A stretch of DNA of 64,000 nt from Desulfamplus magnetovallimortis (lineage in GTDB: Bacteria > Desulfobacterota > Desulfobacteria > Desulfobacterales > Desulfobacteraceae), in NCBI RefSeq assembly GCF_900170035.1, contig NZ_LT828553.1, positions 54,240-118,239 on the forward strand, given 5' to 3'. A program made the position numbers and the translations under genes. Shown one piece after another: positions 45,811-55,036 of the stretch. How positions within the stretch are numbered: position 1 is the first letter of the stretch; the number at the start of each line of letters is the position of its first letter. The notes under the pieces were generated by a model. It ran no database searches. It saw only the letters and a list, made by a program, of their open reading frames with translations, and had not been told where the DNA came from.

Positions 45811-45984
45811 ACTCAAAATCGAGATCTTATTGGCTTTCTTGGCATTTATTGCATTTATCTGAATCAGGATAACCAGGATTTACAGGATGTCCAGGATTTT
45901 TATCCTGTAAATCATTATCATCCTGGGTATCCTGATTCAGACAGCAGTGACAAGGCTCAACAGAGCATAGGTGTCGGCTTTGAA
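45811..45984. repeat. long palindromic repeat, family B
   Basis: 174 bp, arms ACTCAAAATCGAGATCTTAT and ATAGGTGTCGGCTTTGA, inner TGAATCAGGATAACCAGGAT / ATCCTGATTCAGACA. Confidence 0.85.
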
Positions 45985-46163
45985 GATATATCAAATATAT
46001 TGAGAAGGTATTAAAATGAAGAGTGACACCCTTAAAAAAAACAGATAAAGCCATCAGGTGATGCCACTCTTCATGGGGTGGGCAGGATTATCATGAAAAT
46101 CCATTGTCTGATTTTCATGAATAGGGTGGGGGGTTAAGAGCCAAAACAACACTAAAATGGCAA

Positions 46164-46360
46164 CTTAGTCAAAATAGACATTTATTGGCTTTCTTGGCAT
46201 TTATTGCATTTGTCTGAATCAGGATAACCAGGATAACCAGGATAACCAGGATAAAAAAGATGTTCAGGATAGATAATCCTGCCTTATCTTTATTAATCTT
46301 GGGAATCCTGATTCAGACAGTATTGAGAATGCTCAAGATTTTATAGGTATCGATTTTGAG
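46164..46360. repeat. long palindromic repeat, family B, with three GGATAACCA units
   Basis: 197 bp, arms TAGTCAAAATAGACATTTAT and ATAGGTATCGATTTTGAG. The inner arm has three GGATAACCA units and a partial fourth, an intermediate stage of the expansion seen at 26608. The space from 45464 to 46390 holds repeats only. Confidence 0.85.
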
Positions 46361-46390
46361 AACTTAACAGAAGTATAACTAAGGACTTAT

Positions 46391-47821
46391 TTATTGTTTA
46401 AGTTCTTTTTTCCGGTTCTCTACAAATTCTGTGAGCTGACGCTCAATTTCCGGATCAATTGCAGGTTTTTCATAGGTTGCAAGGCGCTGGCTGACCTTGT
46501 CGTATGCTACCTGGTCAAGGCGTTTTTTGCCTGATGCGCTCCATGAGTCATGATTCATGCGATTCATTATTGTTGGCATGAAAAATTCGGTTCTGCACAG
46601 CTTGAATGTTTTGGGCTGGGTGAGATATTGTCCGCCAATACCCACATTTTTAATCATTTCAATATCAATTGCATCATCGGTTACCTGTATGGGTTTAAAC
46701 ATGTTCTTGATCAACCCGCAAAGCTCCTCATCAATGATGAACTTCTCATAGCTCATTCCTATATATGAACCAAGTATGCCGCATGAATGAAGAATGAAAT
46801 TAACCCCGTTTCTTGCCGCAGTATAAAGGGCAAGGGCAGACTCAATGCCTGCCTGGGCATCTGCTGTCAATGCATCTGTCAAGGAGCCTCCGGAACGGCA
46901 GGGAAGTTTGTAATATCTGGCCATCTGGGTGACAAAGGAAATGTTTTTTGAAAGCTCAGGGGCACCTATTGTGAGACCGCCTGATTTCATGTCCATTGCA
47001 GATGATGTTGATCCATAAATAACCGGGGCGCCTGGTCTTACAAGCTGGGAAAGGGCAACACCAGCAAGTATTTCCGCGTTTTGAAGGGCAAGAACCCCAT
47101 CAAGGGTCACAGGCCCTGATGCACCTGCCATGATAAGAGATGCAATAACACATGCCTGTCCATGACGTGCAAGTTCAATAAGTGATGCTGCCATCTCATC
47201 GGAAAACTGCAAAGGAGAGAGGGAGTTGATAAGAGAAACAGTTACCACCTTGTCCATGATATTCTCTTTGCCACCCCATGCAATGGCTGCCATTTCAATT
47301 CCGTCCAGGGCTCCCTGCCTTGAAACAGGGCTTCCCATGAAAGGTTTGTCACAAAGCAGCAGATTGGAAAGGTTAAGGTCAAGGTGGACTGTCTCATGTG
47401 GCATGTCAGATGGCTCAACCATCATCCAGCCATTCATGTTTATATGTTTTGATGTCTGGATAAGTTTGCAGAAATTGTCATAATCCTCCATGGTGGCTTC
47501 CCGTTTTTCGCCATCAAGATCAATGACAAACGGCGCACCATAACCAGGAGCAAATACAAAATCATCCTGGCCGACCTCTACATTGTTTTCGGGATTTCTT
47601 GCATGTACAGTAAATCTTTCAGGCACTGTCTCAAGTGCTTTTTGGATATCAGATTCCTCAAAAAAAACTGTTGTACCTTCCACACGCTGACCATTTTTCT
47701 TGAAAAACTCCAGAGCTTCGTCGTCATTAAATGCAATTCCTGTGGTTTTCAGAAGATCCATTGAAGCTGCATGGATTTTTTCTATCTGCTCTTTTGTTAA
47801 CTCCTGCATTCTGTCGTACAT
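46391..47821 (-). CDS. MttB-superfamily methyltransferase, non-pyrrolysine type
   Basis: 476 residues, AAAGGAG before ATG. The chain follows the trimethylamine methyltransferase fold: EQIEKIHAASMDLLKTTGIA, APGYGAPFVIDLDGEKREAT, NSLSPLQFSDEMAASLIELA and the barrel end GVNFILHSCGILGSYIGMSYEKF. The frame runs uninterrupted with no in-frame amber codon, so it lacks pyrrolysine, like the MtgB-type members that demethylate glycine betaine or related quaternary amines and pass the methyl to a corrinoid protein. No corrinoid protein or reactivase gene is in the window. Only 23 bp separate it from the BCCT transporter upstream, so the pair forms one operon: import and demethylation. Confidence 0.88.
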   Translation of the reverse strand: MYDRMQELTKEQIEKIHAASMDLLKTTGIAFNDDEALEFFKKNGQRVEGTTVFFEESDIQKALETVPERFTVHARNPENNVEVGQDDFVFAPGYGAPFVIDLDGEKREATMEDYDNFCKLIQTSKHINMNGWMMVEPSDMPHETVHLDLNLSNLLLCDKPFMGSPVSRQGALDGIEMAAIAWGGKENIMDKVVTVSLINSLSPLQFSDEMAASLIELARHGQACVIASLIMAGASGPVTLDGVLALQNAEILAGVALSQLVRPGAPVIYGSTSSAMDMKSGGLTIGAPELSKNISFVTQMARYYKLPCRSGGSLTDALTADAQAGIESALALYTAARNGVNFILHSCGILGSYIGMSYEKFIIDEELCGLIKNMFKPIQVTDDAIDIEMIKNVGIGGQYLTQPKTFKLCRTEFFMPTIMNRMNHDSWSASGKKRLDQVAYDKVSQRLATYEKPAIDPEIERQLTEFVENRKKELKQ

Positions 47822-47844
47822 GTTTGTTCTCCTTTAAGGAATTT

Positions 47845-49347
47845 TTAAAGATTATTTTCATTTTTATAGCGATTAAGCCCTTTGAATATGCCGTACAGGG
47901 CAAAAAGCAGCAGAAACATCAATGGAAAAGCAGTTGCAATGGATGCTGTCTGGATAACTTTAAGGCTTCCTGTGCCTGCAAGTACAGCAGCAACAGCTCC
48001 CAGTGCAATACCCCAGAAAGCTCTTAGGTTTCTGCCTGGATTCTCATGGCCTGATACAAACATTGCAAGGGATATGGCTGCGGAATTGGCACTTGTCAGA
48101 AAAAATGTACCGATGAGAAAAATCAGGGCAATGGAAAGAATTCCGGACATTGGCAGGTGCTGGGCAATGGCAAATATGGCACTTTCCACGCCATGCTCTT
48201 TTAAAATTCCTGTGACATCATATTTGATACCGACACCACCGATAACTCCATACCATAAGAAATTGCCAATACTTGGAAGAATAAGTGTTGCAGCAACAGT
48301 TTCACGAATTGTTCTTCCCCTTGATATCCTTGCAATAAATACTGCGACAAAAGGTGCCCAGCTCATCCACCATGCCCAGTAAAAGACAGTCCAGCTTCCG
48401 ATCCAGTTACCTTCATAACCAGGACCTGTAAAAAGGCTCATGGGGATAAAATGGATAAGGTACTGACCAATTGCGTTGGTGGTCAAGTTGATAAGAAAGA
48501 TGGTTGGCCCGAAGATAAGTATGAAAAACCACACAGCCACAAATACCCACATATTGATGTCGCCGATGATTTTAACTCCCTTTTCAAGACCTGTATATAC
48601 TGAAAATGTAAAGATTGCTGTCAGCACACCTATTATAATGTATGTGCTTCCGGGGCCAAGCTGCATACCATATTGATATTTCAGCCCGCTTGAGAGCTGA
48701 AGGGCGACAAGTCCCGTTGTTGTGGCAAGTCCTCCAAGGGTAGCAAACACAGCAAAAATATCAAGGACTTTTCCCCATGTGCCATGAATCTTATCGCCAA
48801 TTACATAATAAAAGGCGCTGGAAAATTTTAAGGGGAGTTTGCGTGTAAAACATGCGTGTCCCAGGGCAACTGTCAGCATGGCATAGATTGCCCAGGCACT
48901 TAGCCCCCAGTGAAAGAATGAGTATGTCATTGCATTTGCACCGGTTTGCGGTGTGTTTGGCTCGCCGCCAAAATAGGGAGGAGGGCTCATGTAGTGATAT
49001 GCGGGTTCAGCAGGTCCCCAGAAAACAATGCCTGCGGCTATGGCTGAACCAAAAAGCATTGCAAACCATGAAAAATTGGAGAACTCTGGTTTTTCATGTG
49101 GCAGCCCAAGTTTGAGATTGCCGTAACTTTTTCCCATCAGAACAAAGCACCCGATTACAAGGGCAAAAGCAGTAAGAAGATAGAGCCATCCCCAGTAAGT
49201 GGTTGTCCAGCTAAAAACAGCGTTGACTGCAGCACTCATGTTGTCCGGCATAAGAATAGACCAGAGAACAAAAATAATTGTCAGCGTGGCTGACACCCAG
49301 AATACCATGGGATCAAATGGTTTTGTTTTTTCGATTGAATTTGACAC
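47845..49347 (-). CDS. BCCT-family betaine/choline/carnitine transporter
   Basis: I place the start at GTG 49347 because CAGGAG lies six bases before it; upstream codons to 49431 have no site. The 500-residue protein has about 12 membrane segments and the family signature WTVFYWAWWMSWAPFVAVFI with ISRGRTIRE right after. The aromatic box is represented by W-T-V-F-Y-W-A-W-W, consistent with a quaternary ammonium substrate. The N-terminus is short and hydrophilic. It is first in the two-gene operon with the MttB-like enzyme and probably imports that enzyme's substrate using Na+ or H+. Confidence 0.93.
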   Translation of the reverse strand: MSNSIEKTKPFDPMVFWVSATLTIIFVLWSILMPDNMSAAVNAVFSWTTTYWGWLYLLTAFALVIGCFVLMGKSYGNLKLGLPHEKPEFSNFSWFAMLFGSAIAAGIVFWGPAEPAYHYMSPPPYFGGEPNTPQTGANAMTYSFFHWGLSAWAIYAMLTVALGHACFTRKLPLKFSSAFYYVIGDKIHGTWGKVLDIFAVFATLGGLATTTGLVALQLSSGLKYQYGMQLGPGSTYIIIGVLTAIFTFSVYTGLEKGVKIIGDINMWVFVAVWFFILIFGPTIFLINLTTNAIGQYLIHFIPMSLFTGPGYEGNWIGSWTVFYWAWWMSWAPFVAVFIARISRGRTIRETVAATLILPSIGNFLWYGVIGGVGIKYDVTGILKEHGVESAIFAIAQHLPMSGILSIALIFLIGTFFLTSANSAAISLAMFVSGHENPGRNLRAFWGIALGAVAAVLAGTGSLKVIQTASIATAFPLMFLLLFALYGIFKGLNRYKNENNL

Positions 49348-49869
49348 GTTAAACTCCTGTAAAACAAGGTTATAAAATATATGTTGTACCCTCATCCCTT
49401 CAGGGGATTCTTCAAGGGATGAGTTACACACTGTTTTTTTTTACAGATTCAGCAATCTTTAACTGCCTTTGACATGCCATTGCTAAAATGCATATGACAT
49501 GCCATTCTTATCCGTTGATTTGAGAAAAAGCTTTTAATATCTGTTTAAAAAAAGTGATAAAAGCCCAATAATTAAGGGGTTTGAAGTAAAAAAGTCATTG
49601 AAAATAAAATTCTGCTGATACTTTTTACGATACGATTAAGCTTGTTATTGAGGGGGACTTAGCTTTTAAAAGAAAAAAAATTTTCGCCTTTAAGAACTCC
49701 ATGGTGTCGTGATTTTTTTCATATGAAAAAAAATATGACAAAACTTTTATTGTGCGTAGAGTGCCTTGAAAAACACAGCTTTGTAGTTAACCTTTTATCG
49801 TGCAAATGTGATTTTGCATTGTAGTTCTGTGTCAAAGCTAAAAACTGATTCATATAAAGGCAGGTGAAT
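49348..49869. other. divergent intergenic region before copA
   Basis: 522 bp between the BCCT gene (minus) and copA (plus). No gene is credible. It contains GACATGCCATTGCTAAAATG and a similar GACATGCCATTCTTATCCG at 49472 and 49497, a direct pair 25 bp apart. I see no copper-box-like palindrome in front of copA. Confidence 0.4.
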
Positions 49870-52850
49870 ATGATACTTAATACTATAAAAAAACAGAGTA
49901 TTATCCTTCCTGTAACAGGAATGCACTGTGTAAATTGTGCTGCAAATATTGAGAAGAATGTTGGTAAACTTACTGGCATTACAAATATAAATGTTAATTT
50001 TCCGGCAGAGCAGATAAATCTGACGTTCTCTCCGGAAGAGATTGAATTGTCTGACATTGTTAAGAGAATTGAGGAGCTTGGATTCAGGATACCCTGTGAA
50101 AAAGAGATTTTCCCCATAACAGGCATGAGTTGCGCTAACTGTGCATCCGGTGTTGAGCGAACCTTTAATAAAAAATTCAGGGTGTGATAAAAGCATCTGT
50201 AAATCTTGCATCGGAACAGGTGACAGTTGAATATCTCCCTTCTGTTGTTACACCGGATGAGATGGCGGAAGAGATCAGAAAGAGTGGTTTTAATCTTGTG
50301 TTGCCGGATAAAACCTTTGATGATTCACTCTCCGAAATTGATGGAGAGCTTTCTGAAAAGGATATGCAGGAGATTTCCGACCCTGAATCAATGGCAAGGC
50401 GTGCTGAAATAGCTGCCCAGACCCGTAAATTCGTAGTTGGAGCGCTGTTTGCCTTTCCCCTTTTTACACTCAGCATGATGAGGGATTTTGGCATAACAGG
50501 AGAGTGGAGTCATGCAGCGTGGGTGAACCTTCTCTTTTTTATCCTGGCAACACCGGTGCAGTTTTATACCGGAAGCGATTATTATGTTGGAGCTTGGAAG
50601 AGTCTTTACAATCGAAGTCCTAACATGGACCTTCTTGTTGCTTCAGGCTCTTCTGTGGCATATTTTTATTCTGTGGCTGTTATCTGTTTTCCATCATCTG
50701 GGCTTCATGTCTATTTTGAGACATCTGCTGTGATCATAACTCTTATAAAACTTGGAAAACTCCTTGAGGCACGAACCAGAGGTAAAACAGGAGCTGCCAT
50801 CAAAAAACTCATGGGGCTGCAACCTGTAACATCTACAATTGAAAAAAACGGTGTTGAAAAAAAGGTTCCTGTGAAAATGCTGCAAATCGGAGATGTTGTT
50901 GTTATACGCCCAGGGGAGAGAATTCCAGTGGATGGTGTTGTAATTGAAGGTAACTCCACCGTTGATGAGTCCATGCTTACAGGCGAGCATCTTCCAGTTG
51001 AAAAAAAGAGAGGAGATAAAATTACAGGCGGCACAGTCAATGGGGAAGGGTACATTAAATTCAAGGCTACGCATATTGGAAAAGATACTGTACTTGCAGG
51101 AATCATAAGGCTTGTACAGGAAGCTCAGGGGAGCAAAGCCCCAATCCAGGCACTGGCGGACAGGGTTGCATCAATTTTTGTTCCTGCTGTTATGGTCATT
51201 GCGTTTATAACTTTTGCCATATGGTGGGGCGTGACAGGAGAGTTTGTACCGGCTATGATACGTATGGTTGCAGTTCTTGTCATTGCCTGCCCCTGTGCCC
51301 TTGGGCTTGCAACCCCTACGGCAATAATGGCCGGCACCGGTAAGGGTGCAGAAAACGGAGTTTTGTTCAAAAGAAGCGATGCTCTGGAAAAGGCTGCCGA
51401 ACTTGATATTATTGTTCTTGATAAAACCGGAACCATGACAATGGGAAACTTGCAGGTAAATGATCTCATACCCATAAATCAGATTGAACAAGCTGGCTTC
51501 TCAATTAAAGGGCCTTCTGAAAATGATTTTTTTGCAACAGACACAGAATCTACAAAAAAAACAGGTCAAAAGAATGCTTTAAGCAATACTCTAAACAACA
51601 CTCTAAAAAATGCTCTAAGCACCACCCCAGGTAACACTCTAAGCAATACTCTTATTCAAACATCTGCCATTGATCCTGAGTCTGAGCTTCTAATTTATGC
51701 TGCTTCCATTGAAAAAGCTTCGGAGCATCCTATTGGAAAGGCCATTGTAAAATTTGCAGAGGAAAAAAAATTGGATCTTTACCCTGTCAGGGATTTTAAA
51801 GTCCGCAGTGGAGAAGGGGTTGAAGCCACTGTAAACAACAGAAGATTTCTTTTTGGCAAGCCACAACTGTTTTTTGTTGATGGTGATGATAATAAGCCAT
51901 CTGAAATCCAAAGAAAGGTTTTTGAACTGCAGAAAAAAGGCAGAACAGTAATGCTTCTTGGAGAACAATCTTCGATAAAAAAATCAGGTCATTTGTATTT
52001 TGCAAAAGATATGGATCATCTTTCTTTAGCAAAAGATACAGATCGTCTTTCTTTTATAAAAAATATAGACCATCTAACTTTTAAAAAAGATATAGATGAT
52101 TCACCTCTTAAGGAAAATATTATTGGAATAATATCAGTTTCAGATACTCTCAAGCCAGAAACCAAAGAAGCTGTTGAAGCACTTCATAAAAAGTCACTGA
52201 AGGTAGTCATGCTGACAGGGGATAATATTGAAACAGCAAAAGCTGTGGCAAAAGAGGCCGGAATCCATGAAGAAAATATTGAGGCAGAGGTACGTCCTGA
52301 AGAAAAGGCAGACAAAATCAAGGCTTTGCAGTCATCCACCATGCTAAAAACTCATGACCAAATGAGATTTCGGCCACCCCCGATCATGAAAACAGAATGT
52401 GTTTTCACGGTAAAAGATGAGGATGGAACTGTAGCTACAAATCTCAATCATTCCATTGAAAGCAGAAAATCCCGCCCCTTTCTGGTGGGAATGGTTGGCG
52501 ATGGGATTAACGATGCACCTGCCCTTGCCTGTGCTGATGTTGGTTTTGCCATTGGCACAGGGACAGATATTGCAATAGAGACAGGCGATATTATACTCTC
52601 CAGTGGTTCTCTTTCAGGAATTCCAAAAGCCATTGAGATAAGCCGTAAGACCCTGCAAACAATAAGGCAGAACCTGTTTCTGGCTTTTTTCTACAATATT
52701 ATCCTGATTCCGGTTGCTGCCGGAGTTCTTGCTCCATTTGAAGTTTTTCCGGATTTTCTGCGTCAACTGCATCCAATCCTGGCTGCCCTTGCCATGGCTT
52801 TGTCAAGTATTTCCGTGGTGAGCAACAGCTTGAGGCTTTATCGCAAATGA
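49870..52850 (+). CDS. copA: CopA copper-translocating P-type ATPase, frameshifted in HMA2
   Basis: ATG at 49870 follows AGGTGAAT. Two metal-binding domains: [12 protein letters not shown] (about residue 20) and [12 protein letters not shown] (about 85). In HMA2 the frame breaks at an A6 run (50171-50176): the first frame stops at 50187, and the rest of HMA2 resumes at [20 protein letters not shown]. Seven A would give [11 protein letters not shown] and a 993-residue protein. The core is intact: [14 protein letters not shown] in TM6, phosphorylation site [17 protein letters not shown] and [10 protein letters not shown]. It is unusually long for CopA because of three inserted tracts: [13 protein letters not shown]-type units (51573-51655), AKDMDHLSL / AKDTDRLSF units (51990-52110) and a dispersed family D repeat near 52360. 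All lie in the cytoplasmic catalytic domain. Confidence 0.88.
52358..52414. repeat. family D repeat embedded in frame in copA
   Basis: The stretch containing TTTCGGCCACCCCCGATCAT and on to ACAGAATGT is identical over 33 bases to non-coding DNA at 15607-15640, and ends with the family's TTTTCACGGTAAA. In copA it is translated as [19 protein letters not shown], just before the GDGIND motif. Confidence 0.85.
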
Positions 52851-52895
52851 GTTGCGGTACACAATTTGCAATAACCCCTCTCTAAAACCTGTTAT

Positions 52896-53070
52896 ACTCA
52901 AAATCGACATCTTATTGCTTTTGCATAAGTTATTGCAGTTGTCTGAACCAGGATAACCAGGATGGATAGGATGCTCAGGATAGATAATCCTGCCTTATCC
53001 TGTTAATCTTGGGAATCCTGATTCAGACACTATTGACAAGGCTCAAAAGGTTGTAGCTGTCGATTTTGAG
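52896..53070. repeat. long palindromic repeat, family B
   Basis: 175 bp, arms TACTCAAAATCGACATC and AGCTGTCGATTTTGAG, inner TGAACCAGGATAACCAGGAT / ATCCTGATTCAGACA. Confidence 0.85.
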
Positions 53071-53182
53071 GTTATAACAATGCTCCATATGGGTTTTGTG
53101 CAGGAACGCTCAGTTTTTTGTAAACAAGGTATGCATATCCGTATATTGAGTTGTCGTTTCGTGTTATTCCCAAAATAGGCTA

Positions 53183-53284
53183 TTGCACTGTCAAGACTTA
53201 ATTTTAGGGTTATATGCAACGTAGAGGCAAGGCATGCCTGTCTCTACAATTAAACGAACCCTAATTTTTAGCTTTGACAATGCA
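53183..53284. repeat. terminal-inverted-repeat element enclosing a GTAGAGGCA palindrome
   Basis: ATTGCACTGTCAAGACTTAA and AGCTTTGACAATGCAC, with GTTATATGCAAC/ACGAACCC inside, form approximate inverted ends over about 27 bases. In the centre (53221-53247) GTAGAGGCAAGGC and GCCTGTCTCTAC pair. It ends just before the beta-helix gene and a false in-frame start at 53274 lies inside it. Confidence 0.65.
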
Positions 53285-53312
53285 CTATATTTTAATTCAC
53301 GGGGAGGGGAAA

Positions 53313-54902
53313 ATGAAAGGTAAATATTATATTTGTATTTTTACAGCCTTTGCTCAACTGTTTATTGCAGCCTCACTTTTTGCATCATCATGGAATGTAA
53401 ACGATTTTGACTATATCTATGAAGTCGGCCCTGGTTATGAATTTGAAACACCAACTGATATCCCATGGAATACACTTCTTCCCTCAACCATAGTAAGAAT
53501 TCACTGGAGAGCGGAACCCTATAAGAGCAAATGGGTTATTACAACAACTGCAACATCTGACAGACCTGTAGTGGTTACAGGTGTCTCAGAAGATGGTAAG
53601 TTGCCTGTAATATCAGGTGATGATGCTGTGACTCCTTCTGGTCTTTATTATCTAAATGAAGACCGCTCCATTGTAAAAGTTGGAAATTATACCGGTTCAT
53701 CAGACACTGACATACCAGCCCATATTTTTATTGAAAATCTTGATATACGAACAGCCAGACCCGGCTATCAGTTTATCAACAGATACGGGGATGTAACAGG
53801 TTACAGAAACAATGCTGCTGCCGTGCATATTGAGGAGGGCGATTCAATAACCCTTAAAGGATGCATACTCCATGATTGTGGAAACGGACTTTTCACCTCC
53901 CATCTGACGAGACAGATTGTTATAAGCGGCAATTATATTTATGATAACGGTATTGAGGGAAGGTACTATGAACATAATACATATACAGAAAGCCTTGGAA
54001 TTACATATGAATACAACCATTTTGGGCAACTTAGGGATGGTTGTGGAGGTAACAATTTAAAAGACAGGTCAGCCGGTACAGTTATTCGATACAACTGGAT
54101 TGAAGGGGGAAACAGGCAGCTTGACCTTGTGGATACGGATTATGAATCCTTTTTTAACGATCCATCCTACAGTGAAACTTTTGTCTATGGCAACATTCTT
54201 ATAGAACCTAATGACGCCGGAAACAGCCAGATCATTCACTATGGTGGTGACAGTGGGGATACCAGCCTCTACAGAAGAGGGACTCTCTACTTCTATCACA
54301 ATACAGTTATCTCAAGAAGGACAGGCAATACAACACTTATAAGACTTTCCACAAGCGATGTGACAGCAGATATCCGCAACAACATCATTTATACTGAAGC
54401 ATCTCCAGGGCGTCTTGCACTCACCAATGGTCTGGGGCAACTGAATCTTGTTCATAACTGGATCACCGAGGATTACCGCAACTCATTTGAGTCAACTTCC
54501 GCAGATATATTGTGGTCAACAGGCAACATTACCGGCATAGATCCTGGTTTTATTGATATTTGGGCAGATGACTTTGGATTGAGTTCAGATTCAGATTGCG
54601 TGGACAATGCATATGAAAATGCAGATGCTGCCTTAGAGCATCCTGTTATCTACAGCTACAGGAAAGATCAGTTGTATGATGATCGTCATATTTCAGGCAG
54701 CGGTGCGGATATCGGAGCATATGAATATGCTGAGTCAACAAATATTTATGATCTTAACGGTGATGGAAATGTTGATATTCTGGATGTGATTGAGTGCGTT
54801 AACAGCGTGCTTGGCCAAAATCCCCTCAATCACGATCTAAATGGTGACGGAAATGTTGATATTCTGGATGTGGTAATGATTGTCAATGTTATTGTTTCAT
54901 GA
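53313..54902 (+). CDS. secreted parallel-beta-helix protein with dockerin domain
   Basis: ATG at 53313 is right after GGGGAGGGG. 529 residues. Residues 1-26 are a signal peptide (MKGKYYICIFTAFAQLFIAA ... ASS). The body shows right-handed beta-helix turns with N-rich ladders: SITLKGCILHDCGNGLFTSH, QIVISGNYIYDNGI, TVIRYNWIEGGNRQLDL, DIRNNIIYTEASPG, a layout used by polysaccharide lyases and related carbohydrate-active proteins. The last 60 residues are a dockerin I module with two identical calcium loops, DLNGDGNVDILDV, occurring twice. No cohesin or scaffoldin is in the window. Extracellular; substrate unknown. Confidence 0.85.
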   Translation: MKGKYYICIFTAFAQLFIAASLFASSWNVNDFDYIYEVGPGYEFETPTDIPWNTLLPSTIVRIHWRAEPYKSKWVITTTATSDRPVVVTGVSEDGKLPVISGDDAVTPSGLYYLNEDRSIVKVGNYTGSSDTDIPAHIFIENLDIRTARPGYQFINRYGDVTGYRNNAAAVHIEEGDSITLKGCILHDCGNGLFTSHLTRQIVISGNYIYDNGIEGRYYEHNTYTESLGITYEYNHFGQLRDGCGGNNLKDRSAGTVIRYNWIEGGNRQLDLVDTDYESFFNDPSYSETFVYGNILIEPNDAGNSQIIHYGGDSGDTSLYRRGTLYFYHNTVISRRTGNTTLIRLSTSDVTADIRNNIIYTEASPGRLALTNGLGQLNLVHNWITEDYRNSFESTSADILWSTGNITGIDPGFIDIWADDFGLSSDSDCVDNAYENADAALEHPVIYSYRKDQLYDDRHISGSGADIGAYEYAESTNIYDLNGDGNVDILDVIECVNSVLGQNPLNHDLNGDGNVDILDVVMIVNVIVS

Positions 54903-54926
54903 ACTCCAGATTTTCATCATTGTTAT

Positions 54927-55032
54927 GGCATCCTTCATATCATGCAGAAAGTACTTTACACTTTCCGGAACAGGCCACCAGAAAAACCGGAGTTGTGTTC
55001 AGGTAAATGTAAACTGGCAAATGAAAGATGCC
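54927..55032. repeat. palindromic repeat, family A
   Basis: 106 bp, arms GGCATCCTTCATATCA and AAATGAAAGATGCC, inner TTTACACTTTCC / AAATGTAAAC. It lies between two convergent genes and may act as a hairpin for both, though the T-runs are short. Confidence 0.85.
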
Positions 55033-55036
55033 ATTG

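Noticed and set aside
46391-47821. Pyrrolysine-containing MttB
   Set aside because: The frame has no in-frame amber codon and no pyl genes are seen.
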